Shown: positions 33,531 to 43,535, numbered from the stretch's first letter. The stretch is 64,000 nucleotides of DNA from Kribbella sp. ALI-6-A (GCF_001984195.1 NZ_MTQN01000009.1:1106248-1170247), one strand, 5' to 3'. A program made the numbers and translations. The notes: generated from the sequence alone by a model not told the origin.

Positions 33531-34910
33531 TCACGGAGTCGGCCAAGGCCTCCTCGGCAGGGCCGATTCCAGGTACGCCGCCAGTTGCAGCGTCGCCTGG
33601 TCCCGGAACCGTGGTGCGGCGATCTGCAGGCCGATGGGCAGGCCGGTGCTGGTCCAGCCGCAGTTGACCGTGAGGGCGGGGTGGGTGGACATGTTGTACG
33701 GGACGGTGAAGGCGATGTGTTCGAAGGGTTCGAGAGGGTTGTCGGTGGGATAGGCGAGGTCGGCCGGGAAGGCAGGGATGGGGGCTGTCGGCGAGAGGAC
33801 GAAGTCGTACGACGCGAAGGCGTGGTCGACGGCGGTGGCCATCGCCTGCATCTGGGAGTAGCCGCGGAAGACGTCGTACGGGGTGAGGTCGGCGGCGGTG
33901 GAGGTCCATTCGCGGATGGCGGGCAGGACCTTGGCGCGGCGGTCCTCGGGGAGGGCGGCGATGTCGACGGCGGAGCGGACTCGCCAGAAGTGGTCGAGAC
34001 CGGTGAGCATCTGTCTGGTGATGATCGGCGAGATGCGGGTGATGGTGGCGCCGGCGGATTCGAGGGTGAGGGCCGCGTTCGTGACGGCCGCGGTGATCTC
34101 GGGGTCGACGGGGAGGCCTAGGCCGGCGTCGAGGAGGAGGGCGATGGTGAGGCCCTTGGGGTCGAAGGGGTCGTTGGCGTCGGGCAGGGGCGGCAGCGAG
34201 GTGTGGTCGCGCCGGTCCGGGCCGGAGATGACCTGGAGGGTGAGGGCCGCGTCGGCCGCCGTACGGGTGATCGGGCCGATGGCCCTTCCCGGGTAGGGAT
34301 TCCCGACTGCTACCCGTCCGTGGGTGGGCTTGAGGCCGACGACTCCGCACCAGCCGGCGGGGAGGCGGATCGAGCCGCCGATGTCGGTTCCGACGTGGAT
34401 CGGGCCGTAGCCGGCCGCAGCTGCCGCTGCGGCGCCGGCGCTGGAACCGCCTGGCGTTTTGCTGAGGTCCCAGGGGTTGCGGGCCAGGTGGTGGAAGGTG
34501 GAAACGCCGGAGGACAGCATGCCGTACTCGGACATGGTGGTCTCGCTGAAGATCACCGCGCCGGCTTCGCGGAGGCGGGCCGCGGCGGGGGCGTCTTCCT
34601 TGGCGGGGATCAGCTCGGTGGCGGCGGTGCCTTGTGGGACCGGGGTGCCGCGGGTGGCGATGTTCTCCTTCACGGTGACCGGTACGCCGTCGAGCGGGCC
34701 GGCTGGTTCGTGGCGGAGGTAGCGGGCCTCGGAGTCGCGGGCGGCTTGGCGAGCTGCGTCCGGATCGAGCGCGTACGTCGCGCAGAGGCGGGGTTCGAGA
34801 GCCTCGACGCGGGACAGCACGTCGTCGATCACCTGCACGGGTGAGAGCTCACCGGCGCGGTACTTCGCGACCAGGTCGGTGGCGGTCAGATCAGCGAGGC
34901 TCTCGGGCAT
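33531..34910 (-). CDS. amidase (amidase signature family)
   Basis: 459 aa from MPESLADLTATDLVAKYRAG. Ser-cisSer-Lys catalytic set: Lys in GVPVTVKENIA, Ser pair in TPGGSSAGAAA and GTDIGGSIRLPA. Hydrolyses amides to acid plus ammonia. The same frame runs far upstream but that part is non-coding shadow. Last gene of the eight-gene minus-strand importer operon; likely releases the acid or amine portion of the imported compound. Confidence 0.9.
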   Translation of the reverse strand: MPESLADLTATDLVAKYRAGELSPVQVIDDVLSRVEALEPRLCATYALDPDAARQAARDSEARYLRHEPAGPLDGVPVTVKENIATRGTPVPQGTAATELIPAKEDAPAAARLREAGAVIFSETTMSEYGMLSSGVSTFHHLARNPWDLSKTPGGSSAGAAAAAAAGYGPIHVGTDIGGSIRLPAGWCGVVGLKPTHGRVAVGNPYPGRAIGPITRTAADAALTLQVISGPDRRDHTSLPPLPDANDPFDPKGLTIALLLDAGLGLPVDPEITAAVTNAALTLESAGATITRISPIITRQMLTGLDHFWRVRSAVDIAALPEDRRAKVLPAIREWTSTAADLTPYDVFRGYSQMQAMATAVDHAFASYDFVLSPTAPIPAFPADLAYPTDNPLEPFEHIAFTVPYNMSTHPALTVNCGWTSTGLPIGLQIAAPRFRDQATLQLAAYLESALPRRPWPTP

Positions 34911-34983
34911 CTGCAGGTCTCCAGTCGACGGGATCGGTGGTTCCTTCGGCGGTAGAGCGCTTCCCTTGGCGGGGCGATCCCCT

Positions 34984-35832
34984 TCAGTTCGGCGGGTCGA
35001 AGCGACCGTCCACAGCGGTCCAGCCGCCGTCGACGTGTACGACGGAGCCGGTGACGAAGCTGGCGGCGTCGGAGGCCAGATAGACGACCGCGCCGGCCAG
35101 CTCGTCCGGCGTCGCCCAGCGAGAGAGCGCGCTCTTGGCGGCGTACGCGTCGTACCAGGACTGGTCGGCCTTGATCTGCGCGGTGAGCGGGGTCTCGACG
35201 ACGCCGGGGGCGATGGCGTTGACGCGCACGCCGTTGGGTCCCAGCTCGGCGGCAGCGGTGCGGAGGAGCTGGACGAGGCCGGCTTTGGTTGCCGCGTACA
35301 CCGATTGGCCTGGTTCGACAGTGGTGGCGCGGATGGAGCTGAAGCCGATGATGCTGCCTCGGCCGCGTTCGGCCATCTGTCCGCCGAACGCGCGAATGAG
35401 GTCGAAGGACGCGCGCAGGTTGAGTGCGACGACACGGTCGAACTCTTCGCCGGTGTAGTCGAGGATGCGCTTGCGGACGTTGGTCGCCGCGGTGAAGACG
35501 AGGATGTCGACCGGGGCGAGGGTTGCCGCGGCGGTGGTGATCGCTCGTGCGTCGAGCACGTCGAGTTCGTACGGCGTGAGCGCGGCGCCGGCGGTGGTGG
35601 CGGCGGAGCCGCGGTCGGCGCCGCCAACCGAGGTGGCTCGGCTCGGGTCAGAGCTGGTGGTGCCCAGGGCAACGGTCTGCTGGGCGGCCGGGAGGTCCCG
35701 GTCGGCGCAGGTGACGTGGGCTCCGTGGGCGGCCAGGGCCAGAGCGGCCTCGCGGCCGATGCCGCTTCCGGCGCCGACAACCAGGGCGTGCCGGCCGTCG
35801 AGGCGGAACAAGTTCGCGTAGTCGTGCGGCAC
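34984..35832 (-). CDS. short-chain dehydrogenase/reductase
   Basis: 282 aa, GTG start with GAGG upstream. ALVVGAGSGIGREAAL cofactor motif, catalytic Tyr/Lys in SVYAATKAGLV, IAPGVVETPL after it, and the usual C-terminus (VTGSVVHVDGGW). An Ala/Thr/Ser-rich insertion follows the second strand (SSDPSRATSVGGADRGSAAT). Lies 15 bases after the aldehyde dehydrogenase; probably oxidises an alcohol or hydroxyl intermediate of the imported substrate. Confidence 0.88.
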   Translation of the reverse strand: MPHDYANLFRLDGRHALVVGAGSGIGREAALALAAHGAHVTCADRDLPAAQQTVALGTTSSDPSRATSVGGADRGSAATTAGAALTPYELDVLDARAITTAAATLAPVDILVFTAATNVRKRILDYTGEEFDRVVALNLRASFDLIRAFGGQMAERGRGSIIGFSSIRATTVEPGQSVYAATKAGLVQLLRTAAAELGPNGVRVNAIAPGVVETPLTAQIKADQSWYDAYAAKSALSRWATPDELAGAVVYLASDAASFVTGSVVHVDGGWTAVDGRFDPPN

Positions 35833-35847
35833 GGGGACCTCCCGGGG

Positions 35848-37419
35848 TCAGGGATTGGGGCGGATGATCGCCATGCGGGTGGTGGTGAGTTCCTCGATCG
35901 CGAAGCGGGGGCCTTCGCGGCCGGTGCCGGAGTCCTTGACACCGCCGTACGGCATCACGTCGGAACGGAACCCGGGCACCTCGTTGACCACCACTCCCCC
36001 GACGTCGAGCTGGTCGATCGCCGCGAACGCGGTGGACAGTGACGAGGTGAAGACGGCGGCGTGCAGGCCGTAGCGGGTGTCGTTCACGGTCCGGAACGCG
36101 CTCTCGCTGTCCGGAACGGAACGGATCGCGATCACCGGGCCGAAGATCTCCTCGTCCCAAGCCAGTTGGCCGTGCGGGAGATCGAGCAGGACGGTTGGGC
36201 TGACGATCGGGCGTGAATGGTTCCGGTCCTCGGCGTGCACGCCTTCGGTGTGCGCAGTCCGGCCGGTGGCCTGACCGTGCTCGCCTCCGGGTGGACTGCT
36301 GTTGCCGGGGGCAACTTGCGTCGGGTAGGCGAGAGTCGCGCCGGCGGTGAGGGCGGCGTCGATCCAGGTGTTGACGCGGGCGGTCGAGCGTTCGTCGATC
36401 AGGGCCGAAACGCGGGTCGCGGGATCTCGGGGATCTCCGACGACCACGGCGTCCAGGCGTGGGGTGAGTTCGGCGAGGAACGCGGCCCGGACGGACTCCA
36501 CGATGATCACGCGCTGAACGCTGATGCAGGCTTGACCGGACGCGTAGTAGCCGCCGCGCACGACCGCGTCGGCAGCTGCGGCGAGGTCGGCGTCCTCGGC
36601 GACGACGAGGGCGGAGTTGGAGCCGAGTTCGAGTAGGACCTTCGTGGGCGCGGCGTCGCGGGCGATCTGGTGACCGACGGCGGCGGAACCGGTGAAGGAG
36701 ACCGCGCCGATGCGACGGTCGGTGGTGAGTGTGGAGCCGACGTCCACTCCCCCAGTGACGAGCTGTACGGCGGACGCCGGGCCGCCGGCGGCGACGAGGG
36801 CTTCGCGGACCAGGTGGACGAGCCAGAGGGTGGCGAGCGGGGTTTGGGGTGCCGGTTTCACGATGATCGGGCAGCCTGCGGCGAGGGCCGGGGCGATCTT
36901 GTGGGCGGCGAGCAGGAGCGGGTAGTTGAAGCCGGTGATGCCGATGACGACGCCGATCGGCTTGCGGACCCAGAAGCCGATCAGGCCCTCACCGCTCGGG
37001 AGGAGATCGAGTGGGACGGTCTCGCCGTGCAGGCGGGCGACTTCCTCGGCGGCGGTCTGGAGGGTGAGAAGGGTGCGGTCGAGCTCGACCTCGCAGTCGA
37101 CGCGGGGCTTGCCGGTTTCGAGGACGAGCAGGTCGACGAAGTCCGCGCGGTGTTCGGAGACGGCGGAGAGCGCTCCCTGGAGGGCTGACCTGCGGGTATG
37201 CGACGGGAGGTCAGCGATGTGGGAACGGGCGGAGAGCGCGTTCTCGAGGGCCTCGCGGGCGAGGTCGGGGTCGCCGACGGGGGCGTGGGCGACGACTGAG
37301 CCGTCGTACGGGAAATGGATGGGGGCGGTAGTTGGGGCCTCGACCCAGGAGTCGCCGATGGGGAGGCCGGAGGGGAACGCGAGAGCGGCTGGATCTGCCG
37401 GAGTGTGGTGGGAGGTCAC
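35848..37419 (-). CDS. aldehyde dehydrogenase family protein
   Basis: 523 aa, GTG start. Catalytic Cys in YYASGQACIS, Glu in VLLELGSNSAL, NAD-binding GITGFNYP and FTGSAAVG, C-terminal GGVKDSGTGREGP. About 30 residues longer than the family norm because of an insertion near residues 370-400 (NSSPPGGEHGQATGRTAHTE). GTG overlaps the stop of the upstream ATPase gene (GTGA), coupling metabolism to import. Confidence 0.9.
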   Translation of the reverse strand: MTSHHTPADPAALAFPSGLPIGDSWVEAPTTAPIHFPYDGSVVAHAPVGDPDLAREALENALSARSHIADLPSHTRRSALQGALSAVSEHRADFVDLLVLETGKPRVDCEVELDRTLLTLQTAAEEVARLHGETVPLDLLPSGEGLIGFWVRKPIGVVIGITGFNYPLLLAAHKIAPALAAGCPIIVKPAPQTPLATLWLVHLVREALVAAGGPASAVQLVTGGVDVGSTLTTDRRIGAVSFTGSAAVGHQIARDAAPTKVLLELGSNSALVVAEDADLAAAADAVVRGGYYASGQACISVQRVIIVESVRAAFLAELTPRLDAVVVGDPRDPATRVSALIDERSTARVNTWIDAALTAGATLAYPTQVAPGNSSPPGGEHGQATGRTAHTEGVHAEDRNHSRPIVSPTVLLDLPHGQLAWDEEIFGPVIAIRSVPDSESAFRTVNDTRYGLHAAVFTSSLSTAFAAIDQLDVGGVVVNEVPGFRSDVMPYGGVKDSGTGREGPRFAIEELTTTRMAIIRPNP

Positions 37420-38303
37420 CTCGGGGCTCCCTTGGGTGGGGTGAGCAGGTCTTCGGGGGTGGCTCCTGCCAGGGCTTTGGGGATGGTGGGAATGGCGGCG
37501 ACCAGGCGGCGGGTGTACGGATGCCGAGGAGCGGCGTAGACCTCGCCGGTGGTGCCGGTTTCGACGATCTCACCGGCGTGCATGACGGCGACCCGGTCGC
37601 AGACGTGTTTGACGACGGACAGGTCGTGGGACACGAACACGAGCGTGAGATCCAGTTCGTCGACCAGGTCGGAGATCAGGTTCAGGACCTGGGCGCGGAC
37701 GGAGACGTCGAGGGCGCTGACCGGTTCGTCGGCGACCAGGATCTTCGGGTTGGGCGCCAGCGCGCGGGCGATCGAGATGCGTTGGCGCTGGCCGCCGGAG
37801 AACTGGTGCGGGTAACGGTCGCCGGCGTCGGCGGACAGGCCGACGGCGTCGAGCAGCTCGCGGACCCGGGCGCCGGAGGCGGGGTGGCCCTGGACGACGA
37901 GGGGTTCGGCGATGATGTCGCGGACGCGCATCCGGGGGTCGAGCGAGCTCATCGGGTCCTGGAAGACCAGTTGGAGGTTCTCGCGGAGGAAGCGCAGTCG
38001 GCGTTCGGGCAGCCGGGTGATGTCGGTGCCGTCGACAACGACCCGGCCGGAGGTGGGGCGGTCGAGGGCGGCGATGATGCGGAGCAGGGTGGACTTGCCG
38101 CAACCGGATTCGCCGACGATGCCGAACCGTTCGCCGGGCTGCACCTCGAGGCTGACGCCGCGAAGAGCGTGAACGACTTCCGCGCGCTTGAGCAGCGAGG
38201 TGCGCGGGCGCGGATAGTCGCGGGTCACGTCGGTGACCTTGATGACGGGGTCGACGGCCGGCGGGCGGTCGGTGGGCCGGGGAAGCCGATAAAGCTCAGG
38301 CAT
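37416..38303 (-). CDS. peptide-type ABC transporter ATP-binding protein (DppF/OppF-like)
   Basis: 295 aa from MPELYRLPRPTDRPP, with GGAGG 6 bases upstream. Walker A GESGCGKST, Q-loop VFQDPMSSLDPRM, signature FSGGQRQRISIARAL, Walker B ILVADEPVSALDVS, His switch VSHDLS. Lacks the C-terminal cysteine cluster carried by its partner. Second ATPase of the importer. Confidence 0.92.
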   Translation of the reverse strand: MPELYRLPRPTDRPPAVDPVIKVTDVTRDYPRPRTSLLKRAEVVHALRGVSLEVQPGERFGIVGESGCGKSTLLRIIAALDRPTSGRVVVDGTDITRLPERRLRFLRENLQLVFQDPMSSLDPRMRVRDIIAEPLVVQGHPASGARVRELLDAVGLSADAGDRYPHQFSGGQRQRISIARALAPNPKILVADEPVSALDVSVRAQVLNLISDLVDELDLTLVFVSHDLSVVKHVCDRVAVMHAGEIVETGTTGEVYAAPRHPYTRRLVAAIPTIPKALAGATPEDLLTPPKGAPR

Positions 38304-38338
38304 CGGGGGCCTCCGTGTGGTCGCGCCGGGTGGCTGTC

Positions 38339-39412
38339 TCAGACATCGTCCGCTCCCGCAGGGTGATGACAGGCGAAGCCGCGAGTCTGGTCGCCGGTCC
38401 AGGGCGGGCGCTCCGCGCAGACCTCTGTGGCGTGCGGGCAGCGGGTGCGGAACACACACCCGTCAGGGAAGTGCCCGGCGGCGGGCACGGTGCCTTGGAT
38501 CGTCGGCAGGCGCCGACGGACCGGCTCCGAAGTGCCGACAGGACCGGAGTCGGCGGCTTCGAGATCCGAGGCGGCGAGCAGGCCTTCGGTATAGCGGTGA
38601 CGGGGATTGGTGAACACCTCGCGCACCGGACCGGACTCGACCACGCGACCGCCGTACATGACGAGAACCCGTTGGCAGATGGTGGCAACCACCGCCAGAT
38701 CGTGGGTGATGAACAGCAAGGCCGAATCCCGCGCGGTGACGCCGCGGAGGATCAGGTCCAGGACCATCGCCTGCACGGTGACGTCCAGCGCGGTGGTCGG
38801 TTCGTCGCAGATGAGCAACGCGGGGTCGTTGGCCAGGGCAATCGCCAGCACGACTCGTTGCCGTTGGCCACCCGAAAGCTGGTGCGGGTAAGCACGGGCG
38901 ATACCGGTCAGCTGGACGCGGTCGAGCAGCTCGACCGCGGCGGCGCGGGCGGTACGCCGGTTGGACTGGGTGCGATGGACGAGCATCGCCTCGGCGACCT
39001 GGTCGGCGATGCGCATGGTCGGGTTGAGCGCGGTCATCGGTTCCTGGAAGACCATCGCCAGGTGGTTGCCGCGGACACGCGACAGACGGCGTTCGCCCGC
39101 GCCGATCAGATCGTGGTCGATGCCGCTGAGCCGTACCGAGCCGGCCGCGGTCACGTCCTCGGGCAGCAGGCCGAGGATGCCGAGCGCGGTCAGGGACTTG
39201 CCCGAGCCGGACTCCCCGATCAACCCGACCCGCTCCCCCGGACCGACCGAGAGGTCGACGTCACTGACCAGCTCCAGATCGCGCACGGAGATGGTCAGCC
39301 CGCGCACGGTCAGCACCGCCGGAGCTGCCTCTGAAGCCTCGGCATCAGCCGGGCTCACAACGTCCACCGCGTCGACCGGAACCGACGTCTGACGGTCCGC
39401 CTGACTGCTCAT
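38339..39412 (-). CDS. peptide-type ABC transporter ATP-binding protein (DppD/OppD-like)
   Basis: 357 aa. Walker A GESGSGKSL, Q-loop VFQEPMTALNPTM, signature LSGGQRQRVVLAIAL, Walker B LICDEPTTALDVT, and the OppD-type C-terminal cysteine motif (CVFRTRCPHATEVC) that binds an iron-sulfur cluster in relatives. ATG overlaps the permease stop (ATGA). Confidence 0.92.
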   Translation of the reverse strand: MSSQADRQTSVPVDAVDVVSPADAEASEAAPAVLTVRGLTISVRDLELVSDVDLSVGPGERVGLIGESGSGKSLTALGILGLLPEDVTAAGSVRLSGIDHDLIGAGERRLSRVRGNHLAMVFQEPMTALNPTMRIADQVAEAMLVHRTQSNRRTARAAAVELLDRVQLTGIARAYPHQLSGGQRQRVVLAIALANDPALLICDEPTTALDVTVQAMVLDLILRGVTARDSALLFITHDLAVVATICQRVLVMYGGRVVESGPVREVFTNPRHRYTEGLLAASDLEAADSGPVGTSEPVRRRLPTIQGTVPAAGHFPDGCVFRTRCPHATEVCAERPPWTGDQTRGFACHHPAGADDV

Positions 39413-40269
39413 CGGCGGTCCTCCAGCTTGGGATCGAAGTGGTCACGCAGGCCGTCGCCCAGCAGATTGAAGCCAAGCACGGCGACAGCGATCGCCAAAC
39501 CAGGGAACACAGCCAGGCGAGGCGCACTGAAGAGAAACTCCTGACTCTCCTGCAGCATCCGTCCCCACGACGGCGTCGGCGGCGGCGTGCCGTAGCCGAG
39601 AAAGGATAGCGCCGCCTCAGCCAGCACCGCGATCGCGAACGAGACCGAGGCCTGCACGGTGATCAGGCTGACCACATTAGGCAGCACATGCCGGATCGCG
39701 ATCGGAAACGGCCGACGACCGGCGGCCCGAGCCGCCAGCACGTACTCGGTACGCATCACCTGCATCCCACCACTGCGGATCACCCGGACGAAACTCGGGA
39801 TCGTAGCGATGCCGATGGCAACCATCGCCGTCGTCGTGCTGGCCCCGAAGACCGCGCCGAACATGATCGCCAGCAGCAACGCCGGAAAGGCGAGCAGGAG
39901 GTCGTTGGCGCGCATCACGAGCTCGCTGGACCAGCGGCGGGTCATCGCGGCGAAGATGCCGAGCGGTACGCCGATCACCGCCGCGACCCCGACCGCGACC
40001 AGGCCGACGAACAGCGTCGTCCGCGAGCCGACCATCAGCTGGCTGAGGATGTCCCGGCCGAATTTGTCGGTGCCGAGCCAGTGCGTCCACGACGGCGACG
40101 CCAACCGGCCGGCCGGGTCGACCAGCGTCGCGTCGTACGGCGTCCAGACGAACGAGACCAGCGCGACCACGGCGATCAGCGCGACGATGAAACCGCCGAC
40201 GAGCAGGCTCGGGTTCCAGCGGCGGCGTCCGCCGACGGCGTGACCGACCGGTCCGAGGTCCGCGCTCAT
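39409..40269 (-). CDS. ABC transporter permease (DppC/OppC-like)
   Basis: 286 aa from MSADLGPVGHAVGG. N-terminal OppC segment (WNPSLLVGGFIVALIAVVAL), TDKFGRDILSQLMVGSRTTL and the EAA loop (EYVLAARAAGRRPFPIAIRHVLPN). Six membrane helices. The start overlaps the stop of the other permease. Confidence 0.92.
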   Translation of the reverse strand: MSADLGPVGHAVGGRRRWNPSLLVGGFIVALIAVVALVSFVWTPYDATLVDPAGRLASPSWTHWLGTDKFGRDILSQLMVGSRTTLFVGLVAVGVAAVIGVPLGIFAAMTRRWSSELVMRANDLLLAFPALLLAIMFGAVFGASTTTAMVAIGIATIPSFVRVIRSGGMQVMRTEYVLAARAAGRRPFPIAIRHVLPNVVSLITVQASVSFAIAVLAEAALSFLGYGTPPPTPSWGRMLQESQEFLFSAPRLAVFPGLAIAVAVLGFNLLGDGLRDHFDPKLEDRR

Positions 40270-41213
40270 CGGCTCACCCGCAGGCGCGGATCGAGCGCGA
40301 CGTACAGCAGGTCGACGAGGAAGTTGACCACCAGGACGGCGACGACGAGCACCATCACGACATCCTGGACGAGCAGGAGGTCGCGGTTCGACACCCCGTC
40401 GAGCAGCAGGCTGCCCAGACCGGGGATGACGAAGACCCGCTCGACGACGACCGCGCCGATCAGCAGGGTCGCGAGTTGCAGACCGAGCACGGTGACGACC
40501 GGTACGGCGGCGTTGCGCAGACCGTGCCGCCACAGCGCGGGAAAGGGCCGCAACCCCTTGGCCCGCGCCGTCCGCAGATAGTCCTCCCGCAGCACATCCA
40601 GTACGGCGCTGCGCACGTAGCGCGTCAGCACAGCGCCCTGCACGAGGCCCAGCGAGAGCGCGGGCAGGATCAGCTGCCGGAGGAACATCCCGGGGTCCTC
40701 GGCCGGCGGCGTCCACCCGTTCGCCGGCAGCCAGCCGAGCTTCACCGCGAACAGCATGATCAGCAAGATGCCCGCCAGGAACGCCGGGACGGCGACGCCC
40801 ACCTGCGAGAACGCGGAGAGCGCGAGCCCGGACAGCTTGCGGTGCCGCGCGGCCATCACCGTCCCGGCCGGCGCGGCGACCAGCAGCGCGATCACCATCC
40901 CGGTCACCACCAGCCACAGCGTGACCTGGAACCGGTCGGTGATCTGCGGCCCGATCTCCGCCTTCGAGATGTACGACGTGCCGAAGTCGCCGTGCAGCAA
41001 CCCGGTCAGCCAGTCGACGTACTGCGTGGTCAGCGCGCGGTCGAGTCCGAACTGGCGGCGCAGTTCGGCGACCGCCTCGTCGGAGGCGTTCACGCCGAGC
41101 GCGACCCGTGCGGGATCGCCCGGCAGCACGGCCAAGAACCCGAACACCAGCACCGAGCTGACCGCCAGACTGACCAGGAGCACGGCGGTGCGCTCGACCA
41201 ACCGCAGGATCAT
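40266..41213 (-). CDS. ABC transporter permease (DppB/OppB-like)
   Basis: 315 aa. AVSSVLVFGFLAVLPGDPARVALG and LRRQFGLDRALTTQYVDWL are DppB hallmarks; EAA loop EDYLRTARAKGLRPFPALWRHGLRN. Six helices. Start overlaps the binding-protein stop (ATGA). Confidence 0.92.
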   Translation of the reverse strand: MILRLVERTAVLLVSLAVSSVLVFGFLAVLPGDPARVALGVNASDEAVAELRRQFGLDRALTTQYVDWLTGLLHGDFGTSYISKAEIGPQITDRFQVTLWLVVTGMVIALLVAAPAGTVMAARHRKLSGLALSAFSQVGVAVPAFLAGILLIMLFAVKLGWLPANGWTPPAEDPGMFLRQLILPALSLGLVQGAVLTRYVRSAVLDVLREDYLRTARAKGLRPFPALWRHGLRNAAVPVVTVLGLQLATLLIGAVVVERVFVIPGLGSLLLDGVSNRDLLLVQDVVMVLVVAVLVVNFLVDLLYVALDPRLRVSR

Positions 41214-42721
41214 CGCGACAGCGTGGACAGATCGAGCGACTCGGTGATCGCGTTCTTCGGCAGGCCCTTGAGGTCCTTGTCGGCGACCATCAGGTTCGGG
41301 ATCAGGAACAGCCAGTCCGCGGCCGCCTGCTCGGACAGCCGCCGGGCCGCCTTCTTCATCTCGCTCACCTGGGTCGCCTCGTCACCGGCGTCGGCCGCGG
41401 CGAGCGCCTGCTGCAGCGTCGGGTCGTCGTACCGGGTGTAGTACTTGGCGTTGAACACCGCACCCAGGTCGCGCGGCTCGACGTGCGCGATGATCGACAT
41501 GTCGTAGTCCGCGTTCTTCAGTACGGCGGTCAGCCACGCGGCCGGGAACTCCAGCTGGTCGATCTGGACCTTGAGCCCGGCCTGCTCCAGCTGGCTCTTC
41601 ACCACCTGGCCGCAGGAGGTTGCGTAGGGCAACGTGGGGAGCCGGAGCCGGAGCGTCTTGCCGGTCGCACCCGCTGCCTGCAGCAACGACTTCGCCTTGG
41701 GCAGGTCGTACGGCGTGACGCTGGTCAGATCCTCGTACCAGGGATCGGTCGGCGGGACCATCGAGCCGATCAGCTTGCCGCGGCCGGCCCAGCAGGTCTC
41801 GACCAGGGCCTTGTGGTCGATCGCGGCGCGGATGGCCGAGCGGACCCGGATGTCGGACAAGACCGGGCGCGAGTTGTTGAACGACAGCAGCACCTCGCCG
41901 TTCGTCGTGCCCTCGATCACCTGGTACTTGTCGTTGCTGGTGAACTGGCTCAGCGCCTCCGGCGCCTGGACCGTGCCGATCACGTTGATCGTGCCGGTGA
42001 GCAGCGCGTTGTTCAGCGCGGTCGGGTCCTTGAAGTACTTCAGCGTGACCTGCCCGAAGTGCGGCTTGGTCCCCCAGTACGCGTCGTTGCGCTGCAGCAC
42101 GATCGAGTCGCCGCGCTTCCACGAACCGAACTTGTACGGGCCGGTGCCGATCGGCTCGGTGGCGAGCTTGTCGACACCGGTCTTGGAGAACATCGCACCG
42201 ATCCGGGTGGTCATCCGGAACAGCCAGTCGTTGCTCGGCTTGGTCAGCGTGACCTGCAGCTCGGTCGGCGAGACGGCCTTCGCGGTCTGGACGACGTCCA
42301 TCGCCGATTTCAGCGAGGTCGTCCAGGCGGTCTTCACCCGCTCGATGCTGAACACCGCGTCGTCAGCGGTGAACGGCTGCCCGTTGGTGAACTTCGCGTT
42401 GTCGACCAGCGTGAAGACGTAGGTCTTGCGGTCGGGCGAGATCGTCCAGGACTTGGCCAGGTCGGGCACGATCTTGCCGGACTCGTCCTGCTTGACCAGC
42501 CCGTTGTAGACGTTGCCGAGCAGCGCCTGCGGGATCGCGGCGCCGTCGGTGGTGGTGAAGTCCAGACTGGCCGGCTCGGCGACCAGGCCGATCGCGAGCG
42601 ACTGGTCGGCGCCGGGCGAACTCGAGCCCGAGGACGAACCGGAACCGGCCGAGCAGGCCGCGGCGGCCAGCAGCGTGACCGATCCGAGCAGCGCGACCAC
42701 GGGGCTGAGGTACGACTTCAC
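41210..42721 (-). CDS. family 5 extracellular solute-binding lipoprotein
   Basis: 503 aa, GTG start with AGGAG upstream. Lipobox AAAC (Cys23), Ser/Gly linker, then the family 5 (peptide/opine/nickel) fold: IGLVAEPASLDFTTTDG, LAKSWTISPDRKTYVFTL, IGTGPYKFGSWKRGDSIVLQRNDAYWG. First gene of the operon, so it sets specificity. The downstream amidase, SDR and aldehyde dehydrogenase suggest an amide- or amine-containing small molecule rather than plain peptides. Confidence 0.9.
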   Translation of the reverse strand: MKSYLSPVVALLGSVTLLAAAACSAGSGSSSGSSSPGADQSLAIGLVAEPASLDFTTTDGAAIPQALLGNVYNGLVKQDESGKIVPDLAKSWTISPDRKTYVFTLVDNAKFTNGQPFTADDAVFSIERVKTAWTTSLKSAMDVVQTAKAVSPTELQVTLTKPSNDWLFRMTTRIGAMFSKTGVDKLATEPIGTGPYKFGSWKRGDSIVLQRNDAYWGTKPHFGQVTLKYFKDPTALNNALLTGTINVIGTVQAPEALSQFTSNDKYQVIEGTTNGEVLLSFNNSRPVLSDIRVRSAIRAAIDHKALVETCWAGRGKLIGSMVPPTDPWYEDLTSVTPYDLPKAKSLLQAAGATGKTLRLRLPTLPYATSCGQVVKSQLEQAGLKVQIDQLEFPAAWLTAVLKNADYDMSIIAHVEPRDLGAVFNAKYYTRYDDPTLQQALAAADAGDEATQVSEMKKAARRLSEQAAADWLFLIPNLMVADKDLKGLPKNAITESLDLSTLSR

Positions 42722-42995
42722 GCAAGGACTCCTGGGCTGGTCGGAGCAGGGAACAAGGTGCGCCCCCTAGTCTGCCGCCCAGCGGGCAACAGGTCCGGAG
42801 GCACGCCCTCGGTCGGACCGGATCCCTAGAGTTGTCCCGTCACCAAACCGGTGTCAAGCAAGCTCCGCCTGATTCCCCTGCCCGGTCCGGCGACTGGCGC
42901 CGGTGCGGTCAGGCGTACGACGGGCCGGTTGTCGCGCGGGACGGGTCGACGTACTTGCCCACAGCGCCGAACAGCGGCGGGAGGGCGCTCCCGGC

Positions 42996-43535
42996 TCAGG
43001 TGTCGTGCTCCACCACGCGGACCCGACCGACCTTGAGTTCCTTGCGGGCCCGGGTGGTCCAGTTCGAGCAGATGAACCGGGCCGCGGTCTCCGGCCAGGC
43101 GACGACGACCACTTCTTGGCTGTGGGTGCTGTTCACCAGTGTGCGCAGCGCGAGCAGGATCTCGCCGTGGGTGATCGACACGTTGACGCCGCCGCCGACC
43201 CGCGCCCGCAGCCGGCGCGAACTGTGCTCGATCACGGCGGCCAGATCGTCCCGCGGATCCGCCAACGCGGTCCCGGCCGACGCCTGGGGCCGGTCGGTCG
43301 CCGGGCCGGTGAGCGTGGTCGTCCGGTTCACCGGCGGCGATGCCGACAGGCCCGCCACGTCGGCGAAGCTGGATCCGAGCAGGGCCATCGGCCCGGCGAG
43401 TCCCTGGGTCGGATGACTGGAGACGAGCAGGTGGTAGTTCACCGTGTCGTCGTGCCTCGCATACAGGGCGGCGACCCTCTCGGCGTCGCCCTCGCTCATC
43501 TCGCGTTCGATGAGCACCACCACGTCGTAGGTCAT
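42996..43535 (-). CDS. conserved actinobacterial hypothetical protein
   Basis: 179 aa from MTYDVVVLIEREMSEGDAER. Alternating alpha/beta pattern (VNYHLLVSSHPTQG, EVVVVAWPETAARFICSNWT, RVRVVEHDT) suggests a Rossmann-like or USP-like fold, but no family motif is seen. An upstream in-frame ATG at 43610 is less likely. Divergent or adjacent genes give no clue. Confidence 0.7.
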   Translation of the reverse strand: MTYDVVVLIEREMSEGDAERVAALYARHDDTVNYHLLVSSHPTQGLAGPMALLGSSFADVAGLSASPPVNRTTTLTGPATDRPQASAGTALADPRDDLAAVIEHSSRRLRARVGGGVNVSITHGEILLALRTLVNSTHSQEVVVVAWPETAARFICSNWTTRARKELKVGRVRVVEHDT

